Both the position numbers and the translations under genes were made by a program. The notes beneath the pieces were generated by a model. That model saw only the letters and a list, made by a program, of their open reading frames with translations, did not search any database and was not told the origin of the DNA. This document shows, piece by piece, positions 25,466 to 35,739 of a stretch of DNA of 64,000 nt. Numbering within the stretch: the first letter of the stretch is position 1; the number at the start of each line of letters is the position of its first letter. This DNA comes from Syngnathus acus (taxonomy: Eukaryota; Chordata; Actinopteri; Syngnathiformes; Syngnathidae). The stretch is from positions 3,871,001-3,935,000 of the forward strand of contig NC_051094.1 of the NCBI RefSeq assembly GCF_901709675.1, in the 5' to 3' direction.

Positions 25466-28400
25466 GGATTGATTGATTGAGCCCGCAGTTTAAAAGCCCT
25501 TCTTCTCCATGAAACACTCAGTCAGGCCTGGCTTGCTTGGCTTTGTACTTTGATATAAGGAAGGACGGGCGGGCGGGCTTCTTGAGCTATGAAGGGGGGA
25601 GCGGTCCAACTGTTGCAACGTGTTCCATTCGCTTGAGTTGCGTTGTGCTTTAGCACCCTCCAGTGGTGAAATGTGCGATGACCTGATTTGAGCTTAGCTC
25701 ATTGGTCATCGATACGCCACACGTGCGTAACTGGTGGGTGGGGTAATAGCTGAGGGTGAAGTTGATGATGATGATGGCATCTTTTAAGTGGAACAACTTG
25801 CACCATTGGTGGCTGACGACATACTTTTTGCCCCACTGTACATCTGAAGCTTAGTAGCATCACTTTGGGGCCATTGTGTGCAATCCTTGGCAGGCGTAAG
25901 TGATGCTTTTATGCAAACAATCAGCAGCTCCACGTTGCTGCATGGCGCTGGCTGAACCCAAAAATGGAGGACAGGCATGTTTTTGGAAGGGGCCAAAGCG
26001 ACAATGGGCGTTGGCCCCCCCCCCATCCTCCACCCCACCCCTGACAGAATCCTCGTGCATTTGGTTGAGATGCCCCCAATGAAGAGCACAGAATAAAAAC
26101 ATGCAAGTGTTCCATCAGTGTGCTCTGATCTGTCCGCCTGATCCCCAAATTGTGCCTTCAGCCAACAAGTGTCTTTCCGGGTGGCTCGAGCACGACTCCA
26201 GCTGCTACAAGAAGGAGGTGAAGCCCAACGGTTGGCTGGGGGCCCGGCACCACTGCGTCTGGCAGGGCGGCGACCTGGTCTCCATCACCACCTCGGCCGA
26301 GGAGGACTTTGTGAAGCGCGCCATGGGCAGCACCCACTTCTGGCTGGGACTCTCCAACCAGGTGAGACGGAAGCAGTCGTGGACTCTGCAGCGACAACTG
26401 GAACCGTTTTCTTTTTTCCCCCCCAGAAATGCGACGACGTCTGGTGTGGCTTTGTAGCCGGAAGCCAGGAGCTGATCTGGTCTGATGGCGAGACAACGAC
26501 ACACACCAACTGGGCCTTAGACCAATTTAAAAGGTAAGAAGTCACATCTTCGCATGCTGTTGTCAGGCGGACACGCGTAAAGGTTCTGGAACCAATTTTG
26601 AGAACGAGCACTCAGGGAAAAATAGGAAAATGTTCCTTTTTATAATCTACCGACAGCGCCGACGTCGCGTCCTGCGCCTACGTCAACCAAGGAGCTTATC
26701 GTTTGCCTGGGAGGTGGAGGTCTGGCTCCTGCGCTTCCTCGTTGGCCTACATGTGCAAACGGCCGCAGAGTAAGTCTGCACGTCCGTGGTCACGTTGCTG
26801 ATGAAAGGTGAGATGCGCAAACGGGTCTTTTTTTGCAGGCTGCCCGGAGGGACGGACGTGTACCTCCAATAGTGTTACTGCTGTAATGAAGAGTGAGTTG
26901 CAGCACGCTTATTTGCGCTTTAACCATCTCGTCATGGTTTCCTCCTCAATGTTTTTCCTTGTGGCCTCAGCTTCCGACTGCGACGATGGCAACTTCCTTT
27001 ATGGCGATGATTGCTATCTTTTTGACGCGACGCGTAGAAGTTGGGAGGATGGTGAGAACTTCTGTCTCGCCCGGCGAGGCCACCTTGCTAGCATACACTC
27101 TGAGCAAGATGTCCAATTCATTCTTGGTGAGCACCAAGAAGAACCGCCACAGTCGTCATTTGGCTGAAGCTCTTCTTGCCCTGAAGCTCTTGTTCTCCTT
27201 CCTTTCATCAAGATCACATATATTACTATGATACTTGGATGGGAGAAAAGAAGAAGGGCAACAACTACGAGTGGACTGACGGAACAGCTTTCTTTGTAAG
27301 TGGATTGCTGAAGGCCTTTAGAAAAGTCATGTCGCAGGCATCCGTCTTGTCTAGAAGCATCGGGCAGCCGCTTACAAAGTATTGGCGCTCTGATTTTAGA
27401 GAGGAGGCGGTTAAGATGATATATCCTGGACGGTGGCTCGGGTTTGTCTTTAGGTCTTCAGGGTTAGTTGCTTTGTGCACGTTTTCCCCAGACATTTGGG
27501 TTGCCAGGGCGGGCACAATGTTTTATGGCAATGTTCATACTACTTTGACTGACAGGGTTAGTTGCTTTGCGCATGTTTTTCCCCAGACATTTATTTGGGT
27601 TGCCAGGGCGGGCACAATGTTTTATTGCAATGTTCATACTACTATGACTGACAAAGTGAACCCAACAACCAAAGTGAAACTTTAATGAGAGAAGGTACAA
27701 AAACGCTGCAAGTGAGGAAATGCGGTGGGAACATGACCACATCGAATGCAACACGCTAAAGTTCTGTCCAAAATCTCATCCGCAGGACTACGGAAAAGTT
27801 TACTACTACTCCAATGGTGACTGTTCTTCTTTGAGTACCAACGAAAGGCTGTACAGAAACGCGCGTTGCTCCTCCACATTCCCATCGGTCTGCAAAACAG
27901 GTGCAAACGTCCCTCCCGAGCGCCCCTTTTGGATGCGTGAAGCATTTGCTCATATTCGCTCCCCTTTTTCTGCAGCCAAGTGCGGAGGGCCTCCACAGCT
28001 GCCACCATTAGTCGGCCAGCCGAGTAGGTGTCCCGCACTGCCGCCGTCTTGCGCTGTCTTGCGTTGTCTTGCGTTGTCTTACGCTGTCTTACGCCGTCTG
28101 GCTCGCAGACTGGACTAAGAAATGCGGCTGGTGGCTGGACTACCCCGAGAGCGACTTCTGCTACCTGATGATCCGCCAGCCCACCATGACCTGGCAGGAG
28201 GCGCAAGACGACTGCCAACGCCTCCAAGGGAACCTGCTCAGCATCACCGACGACCATGAGCAGACCTTTGTACATGGTAGGCGGCCATGAATTGAAATAT
28301 TGGCCATGAACAAGTTGTTGTTGTTATATGTTCATTTCGAACCGATTTAAAACATGAAAATAAAACACCACTTTAAAGTGCCATATCTAAGTCACTGAAA

Positions 28401-29352
28401 CAAACAACCCAAAACCCCCAACAACAAAGAATGCTCGAGTGTAGTCAGCTTTGTCTTTTTTTTCCCCCTCATACATGTTAAGAAACCAGTTTTTCGACAC
28501 TTTTTTGGAACACTTGTGTTTGCCCTATTTTCATGCTCATTTTCCAGACCATTCCATAATTTCACCCCACAAACCCCTGAGTGACAAAAGTTTGTCTGGG
28601 ATTATAAAAAGTGCGTTTGTATGCTCCTTGTTATTTTTCCTATTGCTTGACTTATTTGGTGTTACCCCGTATTTCCACACAGTAGTTCAGATATGGCAAT
28701 ATGTAGGTATCTGGAGTCCGGACTGCTTCTTGCTTTCCTCAGAATTGCAATAACCTTTGACATTTTTGTTTTTACATGATTAATTAATGTGTGATTTCCA
28801 GCAGCTTTTTATTGTCAACAGTCACGCCCAGGAATTTTCTTACAGAAACTCTTTCTTTCATACCATTGTCAATTTTCACTTCGATTTATACCTGACAAAT
28901 CATTTTGTTGTTGGCAGTTTGGTTTTACATTAAACCACGTATTCATTTCTGTGGTGATTGTTGGTTTCCATAAGCTGCTGTAAATTGTCCCCAGCGCAAT
29001 AGATGTTTGTATCATCATCATTTCATGATGTTGGATACACAAGTCGTTGAAGAGGACCAAGGGCAGAGGTTGTTCACCTGTTATGGGATACATGATCTCC
29101 AGACGTTTTACAAATTGCTGCCTGTTGCTTAAGTAGCTCCTCAGCCAGTCCAGACCAACTACTCTGATGCCGTGATTTACTGGGTCAAATGCTTTTGGTT
29201 GATGAAAATCCCAATAACTTGTTTTTTGATCATCTGATGTTCTCTATTAAGATCCATTAGTGTCCTTCCGGAATCCATATTGACTGTCAGCTAAAAGCTT
29301 TTTTTTTTTTTTTCTTCAATCTCGTTTTCTCGTTTTTCTGTGAACAGTTTTT

Positions 29353-29400
<48 letters not shown>

Positions 29401-32400
29401 AGTTTTATCACACACACACACACATATATATGCAATATCCGCATTTTTGTGTCAGATGCTGGTTGAGGTCTGATCCCCTCAGCCGTCTACCCTGTTTCAG
29501 TAGCTCCAATTTGTGTTTGCAAACCGCACTGTTATTGCTGCTTTGGTTTTAATATTTCTCGATGGTCCCCCTGTCTAACTCAATTCCTTTTGAGCTGAGA
29601 AAGCTCAACGGAGCTCAACGGATGACGCGTCCTCCTCACTCGGCTCCTCTTGACGATGTCGTTCATTCTGGCACAGGTTACATCAAGGCTCTGATGAAAG
29701 CATCCTCTCTGTGGTTGGGCGCCAATGTCACCATCAGTGACGAAGGCAGCACGTGGGCTGACGGAGCCGCGTTCACTTACGTCCACTCGACTTCAGGTCT
29801 GTCGGAGACGGTTGTCTGCTGCCATTTGGAGGAACGGAGGAGCACTGAGATCTTCTCTCCCGCCCCCCAGGTACCGCCGATGGAAATTGTCTTTCCTTCC
29901 TCACTGGCAACGGCAACTGGGAGTACGACTCGTGCAACAAGGAGAAGAGAGGTTACGTCTGCAAGAAAAGAGGAAATGGTAAGTGAGAGGCAACGCCCCA
30001 CCGACTGTCATCGCCCCTTGACGTCTGTCTGTGCCTTGATGTCTCTGTTCCTTTCCTCTTGCAGTAAAGCCTACGCCAGTTCCTGACTGTAAGTCGCCTT
30101 CGACTGCGTGGAAAACCATGACCCTGGAGTCACACCATGCCAACCAACAAATTCTGTGCTTTTTCGTTTTTATGAAGTACTCAGCCACGTGTTGAATGTT
30201 TTTTGCATCGTTTTACCTTGTACAGCGGCACTTTGGTTGTTTCTCAAGCGCGAAGATGAATGTTCCGGAATCCTTTCAAAATGTAAACGTCTCTGATGCC
30301 ATTGGGCTAAGCTAACCAAGTCGAGTCCCGGATCTTCCAATTTGCCCGAGAAAATGTAGATTTGGCCAACCGTGACCCGCAAATTGCCCTTTGCTCAAAA
30401 TGGTGGACTGAAGGGCAAAAACAGGAGCGTGCTCTGATCTGTTCCCCAAATTGTGCCCTCAGCCACCAAGTGTGCTCCCGGGTGGCTCGACCACGGCACC
30501 AACTGCTACAAGAAGGTGGAGGAGCCCAACGGTTGGCTGGGGGCCTGGCACCACTGCGTCCGGATGGGCGGCGACCTGCTCTCCATCACCTCCTCGGCCG
30601 AGGAGGACTTTGCGAAGGGCACCATTGGCGAGGACACCCCCTTCTGGCTGGGACTCTCCAACCAGGTGAGACGGAAGCGCAAGCGGCCGTCGACTGCTGC
30701 GACAAGTGGGACTGTTGTTCTTTTTCCCCCCAGAAATGCGACAAGTTCTGGTGTCGCTTTGAAGGCGGGAGCCAGAAGCTGACCTGGTCCGATGGCGAGA
30801 CAATGAATCACGCCAACTGGGCCTCAAATCAACTCGAAAGGTAAGACGTAACAACTTTGCATGCTGTTGTCAGGCGGAGGAGCCAATTTTGAAAAGGGCC
30901 ACTTGGGGAAAGGAAAAAAAAAAACCACGGGAAAATAATTGCTTGTTTCTTTTCTCCCGACAGCGCCGACGTTGCATCCTGCGCCTACGTCAACCAAGGG
31001 GGAAGGGGTGAGCCCGGCCAGTGGCGGACTGGCTCCTGTCTTTCCTCGTTGGCCTACATGTGCAAACGGCCGCTGAGTAAGCCTGCACGTTTGTAATCAG
31101 GTTGACTTTGAAAAGAGAAAAGCTCAAACAGGTCTTTTTTTATGCAGACTGCCCGAAGTGTTCGCCCAAAAGTGGTCCTGCTGTAGTGACGAGTGAGTTG
31201 CAGCACACTTATTTGCACTTGAACATCTTGTCATGGTCATGTTTTTCTTTGTGGCCCCAGCCTCCGACTGCCACGACAACACCTTCCACTATGGCGATTA
31301 TTGTTATCGTTACGAGACGACGCTTAAAACCTTTGACATTGCTGAGAAGTTCTGTCTTTCCCGGGGAGGCCACCTGGCTAGCGTCCACTCCAAGAAAGAG
31401 GCCCAATTTGTGCATGGTGAGCACCAAGAGCAACCGCCGCAGTCGTCATTCGACTGAAGCTCTTTTTGCCCTGAAGCTCGTGTTCTCCTTCCTTTCCTCA
31501 AGATCACTCGCGGACCTCACAATCTGCTTTCGTGGGACTCAAGAAGACGACGGCCGACGACTACGAGTGGAGTGACGGAACAAGTTTTGTAAGTGAATTG
31601 CCTTTTAAAAAGTCATTTTTCAAAAGATGAGCTGGGAAAGTCCAAATTTGAGCAGGGTAAAAAAAAGTGGAGAAATGCCGCTCGAGGCTTCAACGATTGG
31701 ATTGTTTTGGAGGGGAAATGGGTAAAACTTGGGCGCGAGTGAGCGATTGCCGAGGAAGGGCGTTCGGAAGCCGAGCAGACAGAGTCCAACACGCTCATGT
31801 CGTCCACAGAACTACAACGAATGGCAAGATGATACCAAGGGCGACTGCGCGTTCCCAAATTCTGTTGGGGAGTTGAGTGCCAGCCCCTGCACAACGCAGC
31901 GGCCATTTGTCTGCAAAACAGGTGCAAACGCCCCTCCCGAGCGCTGCTCCTGCACACATCAAGCATTTGCTCATATTTGCAAATCCCCCCCCCCGCAGCC
32001 AAGCACGGAGGACCTCAACAGCTTCCACCATCAATCGGCCAACTACGTAGGTGTCGTCGCGCACTGCAGCCGTCTTACCCCATCGGCACGCCGTCTTATG
32101 CTGTCTTGTGTCTGGATTGCAGGCTGGACTGACAAATGCGGCTGGTGGCTGGACGACCCCTCGGACGACTTCTGCTACCTGATGATCCGCCAGCCCACCA
32201 AGACCTGGCAGGAGGCGCAAGCCGACTGCAAAGGCCGCCAAGGGAACCTGCTCAGCGTCGCCGACTTGCACGAGCAGGGCTTCGTACACGGTAGGAGGCC
32301 ATGAATTCAAATATATTGGCCATAAACAAGTGGATCCATTTTTATTTTCCAACATGAAACAAACAAGAAATAGAAGCTAAAGTAAATTGAAAAAGGCGTC

Positions 32401-35400
32401 ATGTCTTCGTACGCGGTCTTCATACGGCCATGAATTTGCTAAGTCTTTGAGAAAAACCTTTTTTTCCTGCTACGCCTTCCTTTCCAACTCAAACCTGATA
32501 AACCCGAGCGAGATATGGCCAGCGTTGCTCGGTTGTTGTTGTTTTTTGTTGTTGTTTCACTCTCTGTTGCAGTATTGTTAGCGCTTTGTCACGGCTGTGC
32601 CGCACCCATCAGGTTGTAGTGCAGAGTCAAGTGTGAGTCGTTTTGGAATAATCTTGCATGTTCTCTTTGGGATCCAAAGGTATCGCCAAGATTCTGATGG
32701 GTGATGCCTCCCTGTGGTTGGGCGCCGACGCCTCCATCAAGCGTGACGGCGACAAGTGGACTGACGGATCCCCCTTCTCTTACCTCCGCTGGAGTGCAGG
32801 TCGGGCTGAGGCGGTTGTCAGCTGCACTTTGGAGGAACGGATGAGCGCTCAGATCTTGTCTCCCTCCCTCCAGGTGTCGCTGAAGGGGGGAAATGTCTTT
32901 CCTTGCTCACTGGCAGCGGCGACTGGAAGCGCGACAAGTGCGACGAGAAGAGAGGCTACGTCTGCAAGAAAAGAGGTAAGTGAGATGTGACGCCCCGCGG
33001 GTGACCCGTCATCACGTGTCGACATCCACGTTCTGGTTCCCGCTTCTAGGAAAGACACATCAGCTGCCACTACATGACGGTAAGTTGCCTTCAACGTCTC
33101 TGTGAAAAAAGACGGAGAGAAGTCAAGAGTTGTGCTCTCACAGGCTACAAGGAGGAACTTGTCTGCCAAGACGATTGGAAATTCCTTGAATGTCCCGAAG
33201 AAAAAGTCATCCGCATACGGTCGGCTTTCTATGGACGGAAGGATAGCGACGTCTGTCCCAGTGGCGGCGGATCACGCGGTAAGAATCCTCCAGTGGCATT
33301 GTTGTTTTTGGCTCGCTGTCCTGGAGCCGTTTCTGTCGCCATGTTTTCAGTGTTGGAGGTAGTAGTAACTCGTTCGTAACATATAATTCAATATCAATAT
33401 GCATGGGCATTGATGCGTGAGCGATGGCACTAGAAAATGCCTTCCATATTTTGTTTCAAATTTTCATTGAATAAAAATAGAAAATGATGAAAAAGAGCTA
33501 AGCTGGGCGCTTTTTTTGGTTTCCTTTTTTTTCTTTAAAATACCCTGCGTCCTGTAACAAGTTGAAGTCAGTGTGTAAGTGTGCGAATAAAATGCGCGTG
33601 AAATGGTGGCGTGTTGTCACTTGCAGATGACTGCAGGGTGGAAGGGGCTCTCTCTCACTTCAGAGGATTGTGTGACAACTATCAGATTTGCTCCATTTAC
33701 CCTTGGGATACGGACTCCTGCCCTGGTATCTCCAAATACCTCCACGTCGTCTACAGCTGTGAGAAGAAAGGTGGGCTTCACACCCTTACAGTTGCCGATG
33801 ATGTGCCAAGGAAAGAATCCAACGGATCCCCAGAAAGAGCGCCAGCTCGGCACGGGTGGGTATGAGTGCCCACTGATCATTCCTTCCACTTTCTTTCCTC
33901 AGTGTGTCTTGACGGTCTGGGCATCGCTGACGGGAGAATCCCAGACTCTTCCTTTACAGCCTCTTCCTCTGAGATCAATGCCGAACCTCACAAAGCGCGT
34001 CTGGGGGGCAGCGGTTGCTGGAAACCGTCCAAAATCCGTACGTTAAAAAAAACCCAAAAACCCCACAGCTCTCCGTCGTAGTTGCCGGTAGTTTGGTATC
34101 CTGAGCAATGGAATGCCTTCCGCCCTCAGTCGGCAGCTGGATCCAGGTGAACCTCGGTCAGAACTTCAAGGTGACAGGCATTGAGACCCAGAAGTGTACA
34201 TACCAAGGGCAACGTTCCAGAGTATTTGCGATGCAGTTCAGTATTGACGGAGTGACTTGGTATCGCCACCGAAAGCAGGTGAGCGGTCGTCGACTCGTTT
34301 CGTCATCCTGGCTGTTGTCGTTCATTGCAAACGCGCGTGTTTTGTTTCCAGCCTTCTGTGGGGACGTATATTCTAAACAGGCCCGTGTTTGCCCAGTTCG
34401 TCCGCCTCCTGCCAAAGTTTAAGGGCCTACGCTTTGACGTCTTGGGGTGCACGTCTGACGACACCCCTCGCAGTGAGTACGACGTTTGGAGTGCAGTGAG
34501 AAACTAGCAAGAAACGGGCTTTGATTTTCCCTTCTGACCCACAGACATCTTATGCAACAGCACAGCCGCCGACCTCGGCCTCGACGGTTCAATGACGTGA
34601 GTCGGACTTGATAAGACGTTTCTTGCCGAAAAGCCTCCTCCTTACTAAACAAACTACTTCCGCAGGGTCCGGTGTCCACTGGGCTGCGCCGAAGCCGGCT
34701 ATAAGGTCTACGGAACACGGATCTACGAACAGGTATGTTAATTACCGCACGACCTGCAAGCGGAGTTCTTCTATGTCTGAGACGTTCTGTGAGTGCAGGA
34801 CTCCAACATCTGCGCGGCTGCTATTCACTCGGGCATCATTGAGATTGGAGGAGATGTGACTTTGCTGAAGAGACTGCCACAGAAAGCCTACAACGGCTCC
34901 ACCTGTAGCGGAATCGTCTCGAAAGTGTGCGTGCTCCGCTTTCACTGGCGAGTCCACTTAAAGATGCCCGGCTCATTCTCACTTTACTGTCTGCAGATAT
35001 GTTAACGAATTGGCTCCGTTTCCGTCTTACACTTTTGCTGCCACGGGTGAGTAGACCGTCCAGAATAGAAAGCATTTCTTCACGTGACGCCATCTTGCAC
35101 GCAGAGCCGAGATGCTTGGGACCTGACTGGGAGGAGTTTGCGGACTTCTGCTACAAACGTTTTGATGATACAAAGAAGTGGTACGACGCTCAACACTTCT
35201 GCAGGAGTCTCGATGCCGAGCTGGTGTCTATCCTCTCCGAGGCTGAGCGGGATTGGCAGCACGACCTCGTGAAGCTTGGTGCGTGCGCGCTAAGCGTCGC
35301 TCACATCGGCTCGATATCTGCCATATCTGGAAAGCGAATGAGAGCTCTGTTGCCGTTTGTCCTCTGCAGCCCCTGGAAACACGACGTGGACCGGACTGAA

Positions 35401-35702
35401 CGACCTGGTCAATCGCGGCAGATTCGTGTGGTCGGACCGCCAGAAGGTGACCTTCACAAACTGGGCTCCGGGAAAACCTGCCGGCCTGATGGAGAATTGC
35501 GTGGCCACCTTGAGCCAGGTAGGTGCAGAAAAGATTGACCCGCTCGCCGAAGACAAGTTTAGATTTAAAATCAATCTCATTTTGACTTTAGTCTGGCAAA
35601 TGGAAGAAGATGTCCTGCATGGAATTAAACGGCTACGTGTGCAAGATGCGCACAGCGCGTTACACGCGGGATATAAAAGGCGCCAATGGAAGTTGCGAGT
35701 AA
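24004..35702 (+). CDS. secreted multidomain lectin A: 6 CTLD - SUEL - F5/8C - LCCL - CTLD
   Basis: Thirty-seven exons join in one frame (4062 nt, 1353 residues). Domain order by residue: signal peptide 1-20 (MWEELKRVLLLIGIYWACAS), CTLD1 21-160, CTLD2 179-296, CTLD3 313-444, CTLD4 453-593, CTLD5 609-726, CTLD6 743-872, SUEL lectin 883-975, F5/8C 976-1110, LCCL 1111-1209, CTLD7 1210-1353. Nearly all domains and linkers are bounded by phase-1 introns, as in exon-shuffled extracellular proteins. No transmembrane segment or GPI signal follows CTLD7 (ending GANGSCE-stop), so the product should be secreted. Ligand unknown; pattern recognition or matrix adhesion is inferred from the domains. Cysteine patterns and WxG-type motifs are intact, so the gene looks functional. 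Exon coordinates are in the following entries. Confidence 0.85.
24769..25480. repeat. AT-rich block and (ATTG)n microsatellite in intron 1 of lectin A
   Basis: AT-rich 'ataataata' sequence from about 24770 includes a perfect 11-bp hairpin (attatgatcta / tagatcataat) near 25127-25152. An ATTG tetranucleotide run occupies 25422-25480. The same run is 41133-41208 in copy B (longer) and 56510-56557 in copy C (shorter). Confidence 0.85.
26162..26892 (+). other. lectin A exons 2-5: CTLD1 and linker
   Basis: Exons 26162-26361, 26427-26533, 26657-26769 (CTLD1) and 26839-26892 (linker). CTLD1 shows SGWLEHDSSCYK, GGDLVSITTSAEEDF, FWLGLSNQ, ELIWSDGE, HTNWA and SCAYV...YMCK, a complete long-form fold. 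EPN/QPD and WND calcium-sugar motifs are absent. Introns 2 and 3 are short (65 and 123 bp). Confidence 0.85.
26971..28023 (+). other. lectin A exons 6-9: CTLD2 and linker
   Basis: Exons 26971-27126, 27213-27295, 27786-27900 (CTLD2) and 27976-28023 (linker). Landmarks: SDCDDGNFLYGDDCY, ENFCLARRGHLASIHSE, YYDTWMGEKKKG, YEWTDGT, GDCSS and VCKTG. Exons 7 and 8, which form the long-loop side of the domain, differ strongly between copies A, B and C. Confidence 0.83.
27459..27651. repeat. 94-bp tandem duplication in lectin A intron 7
   Basis: Two tandem copies beginning 'cagggttagttgctttg' at 27459 and 27553, both containing 'ttgccagggcgggcacaatg'. Also at 43187-43380 (B) and 58531-58724 (C), so it predates the triplication. 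Confidence 0.85.
28450..29300 (-). mobile_element. decayed L2-type LINE fragment in intron 10 of lectin A
   Basis: Reverse-complement translation gives scattered reverse-transcriptase pieces: LLADSQYGFRKDTNGS, VVGLDWLRSYLSNRQQFVK, NTWFNVKPN, and nearer 28570 a GVKLWNGLEN-like C-terminal piece. Frames are broken by many shifts. Collinear copies lie at 44190-45050 (B) and 59490-60320 (C). Confidence 0.65.
29356..29425. repeat. (TA)n plus (CA)n microsatellites in intron 10, copy A
   Basis: TA run at 29356-29398 and CA run at about 29409-29425. Equivalent runs are 45106-45175 (B) and 60387-60447 (C, shorter TA). Confidence 0.9.
30463..33079 (+). other. lectin A exons 14-25: second three-CTLD cassette (CTLD4-6)
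   Basis: CTLD4: 30463-30665, 30734-30840, 30964-31076; linker 31148-31192. CTLD5: 31261-31416, 31503-31588, 31810-31921; linker 31999-32046. CTLD6: 32123-32290, 32680-32799, 32874-32975; linker 33050-33079. Exon number, lengths and phases repeat those of exons 2-13 one for one. CTLD4 is closest to CTLD1, CTLD5 to CTLD2, CTLD6 to CTLD3, and flanking intron ends are also similar. The cassette arose by an intragenic tandem duplication. Confidence 0.85.
33144..33770 (+). other. lectin A exons 26-27: SUEL / rhamnose-binding lectin domain
   Basis: Exons 33144-33278 and 33627-33770. The domain has ELVCQDDWKFLECPEE, then IRIRSAFYGRKDSDVCPSG, matching the AxYGR...C family signature, and ends DSCPGISKYLHVVYSC, matching the KYL motif next to the last cysteine. 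Such domains in fish egg lectins bind L-rhamnose or D-galactose; whether this one does is not shown. Confidence 0.85.
33903..34472 (+). other. lectin A exons 28-30: F5/8 type C (discoidin) domain
   Basis: Exons 33903-34037, 34130-34278 and 34352-34472. Landmarks in order: CLDGLGIADGRIPDSSFTAS, ARLGGSGCW, GSWIQVNLGQNFKVTGIETQ, FSIDGVTWY, FAQFVRLLP and LRFDVLGC. This is a complete domain of about 135 residues; relatives bind phospholipids, collagens or sugars. Confidence 0.88.
34545..35046 (+). other. lectin A exons 31-34: LCCL domain
   Basis: Exons 34545-34596, 34666-34732, 34799-34926 and 34997-35046. Diagnostic motifs are VRCPLGCAEAGYKVYGTRIY, DSNICAAAIHSGII and GGDVTLL. The donor of exon 33 must be the GT at 34927, since using 34925 would put a stop in exon 34. 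The family is known from cochlin, Limulus factor C and apicomplexan CCp proteins. Confidence 0.88.
35105..35702 (+). other. lectin A exons 35-37: CTLD7 and C-terminus
   Basis: Exons 35105-35278, 35370-35518 and 35592-35702 (TAA 35700-35702). This CTLD is unlike CTLD1-6 and closer to canonical lectins: WEEFADFCYK, LDAELVSILSEAE, TWTGLNDLV, FVWSD, FTNWAPGKP, ENCVATL and GYVCK. The EPN position reads APG and the WND position WKK, so calcium-dependent sugar binding is doubtful. Confidence 0.86.
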
Positions 35703-35739
35703 TCATATGAATGCAATTGACCTTGCATGATCATTCTGC

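Larger units (their letters stand above)
28109..30088 (+). other. lectin A exons 10-13: CTLD3 and linker
   Basis: Exons 28109-28276, 29677-29796, 29871-29978 (CTLD3) and 30065-30088 (linker). Landmarks: WTKKCGWWLDYPESDFCY, TWQEAQDDC, GNLLSITDDHEQTF, SLWLGANVT, TWADGAAF, NGNWEYDSCNKEKRGYVCK. The 1.4-kb intron 10 contains a LINE fragment. Confidence 0.83.

Noticed and set aside
30225-30296. Possible extra or terminal exon of lectin A after a TACAG acceptor
   Set aside because: It would end in a stop after 23 residues with no domain or membrane segment, and the CTLD4 acceptor at 30461-30462 keeps the frame. It is possible only as a minor short isoform.
30362-30844. 160-codon and other overlapping frames across the CTLD4 exons (and their copies at 46112 and 61385)
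   Set aside because: They are out of frame with the CTLD motifs and run through introns; they are shadows of GC-rich coding exons.
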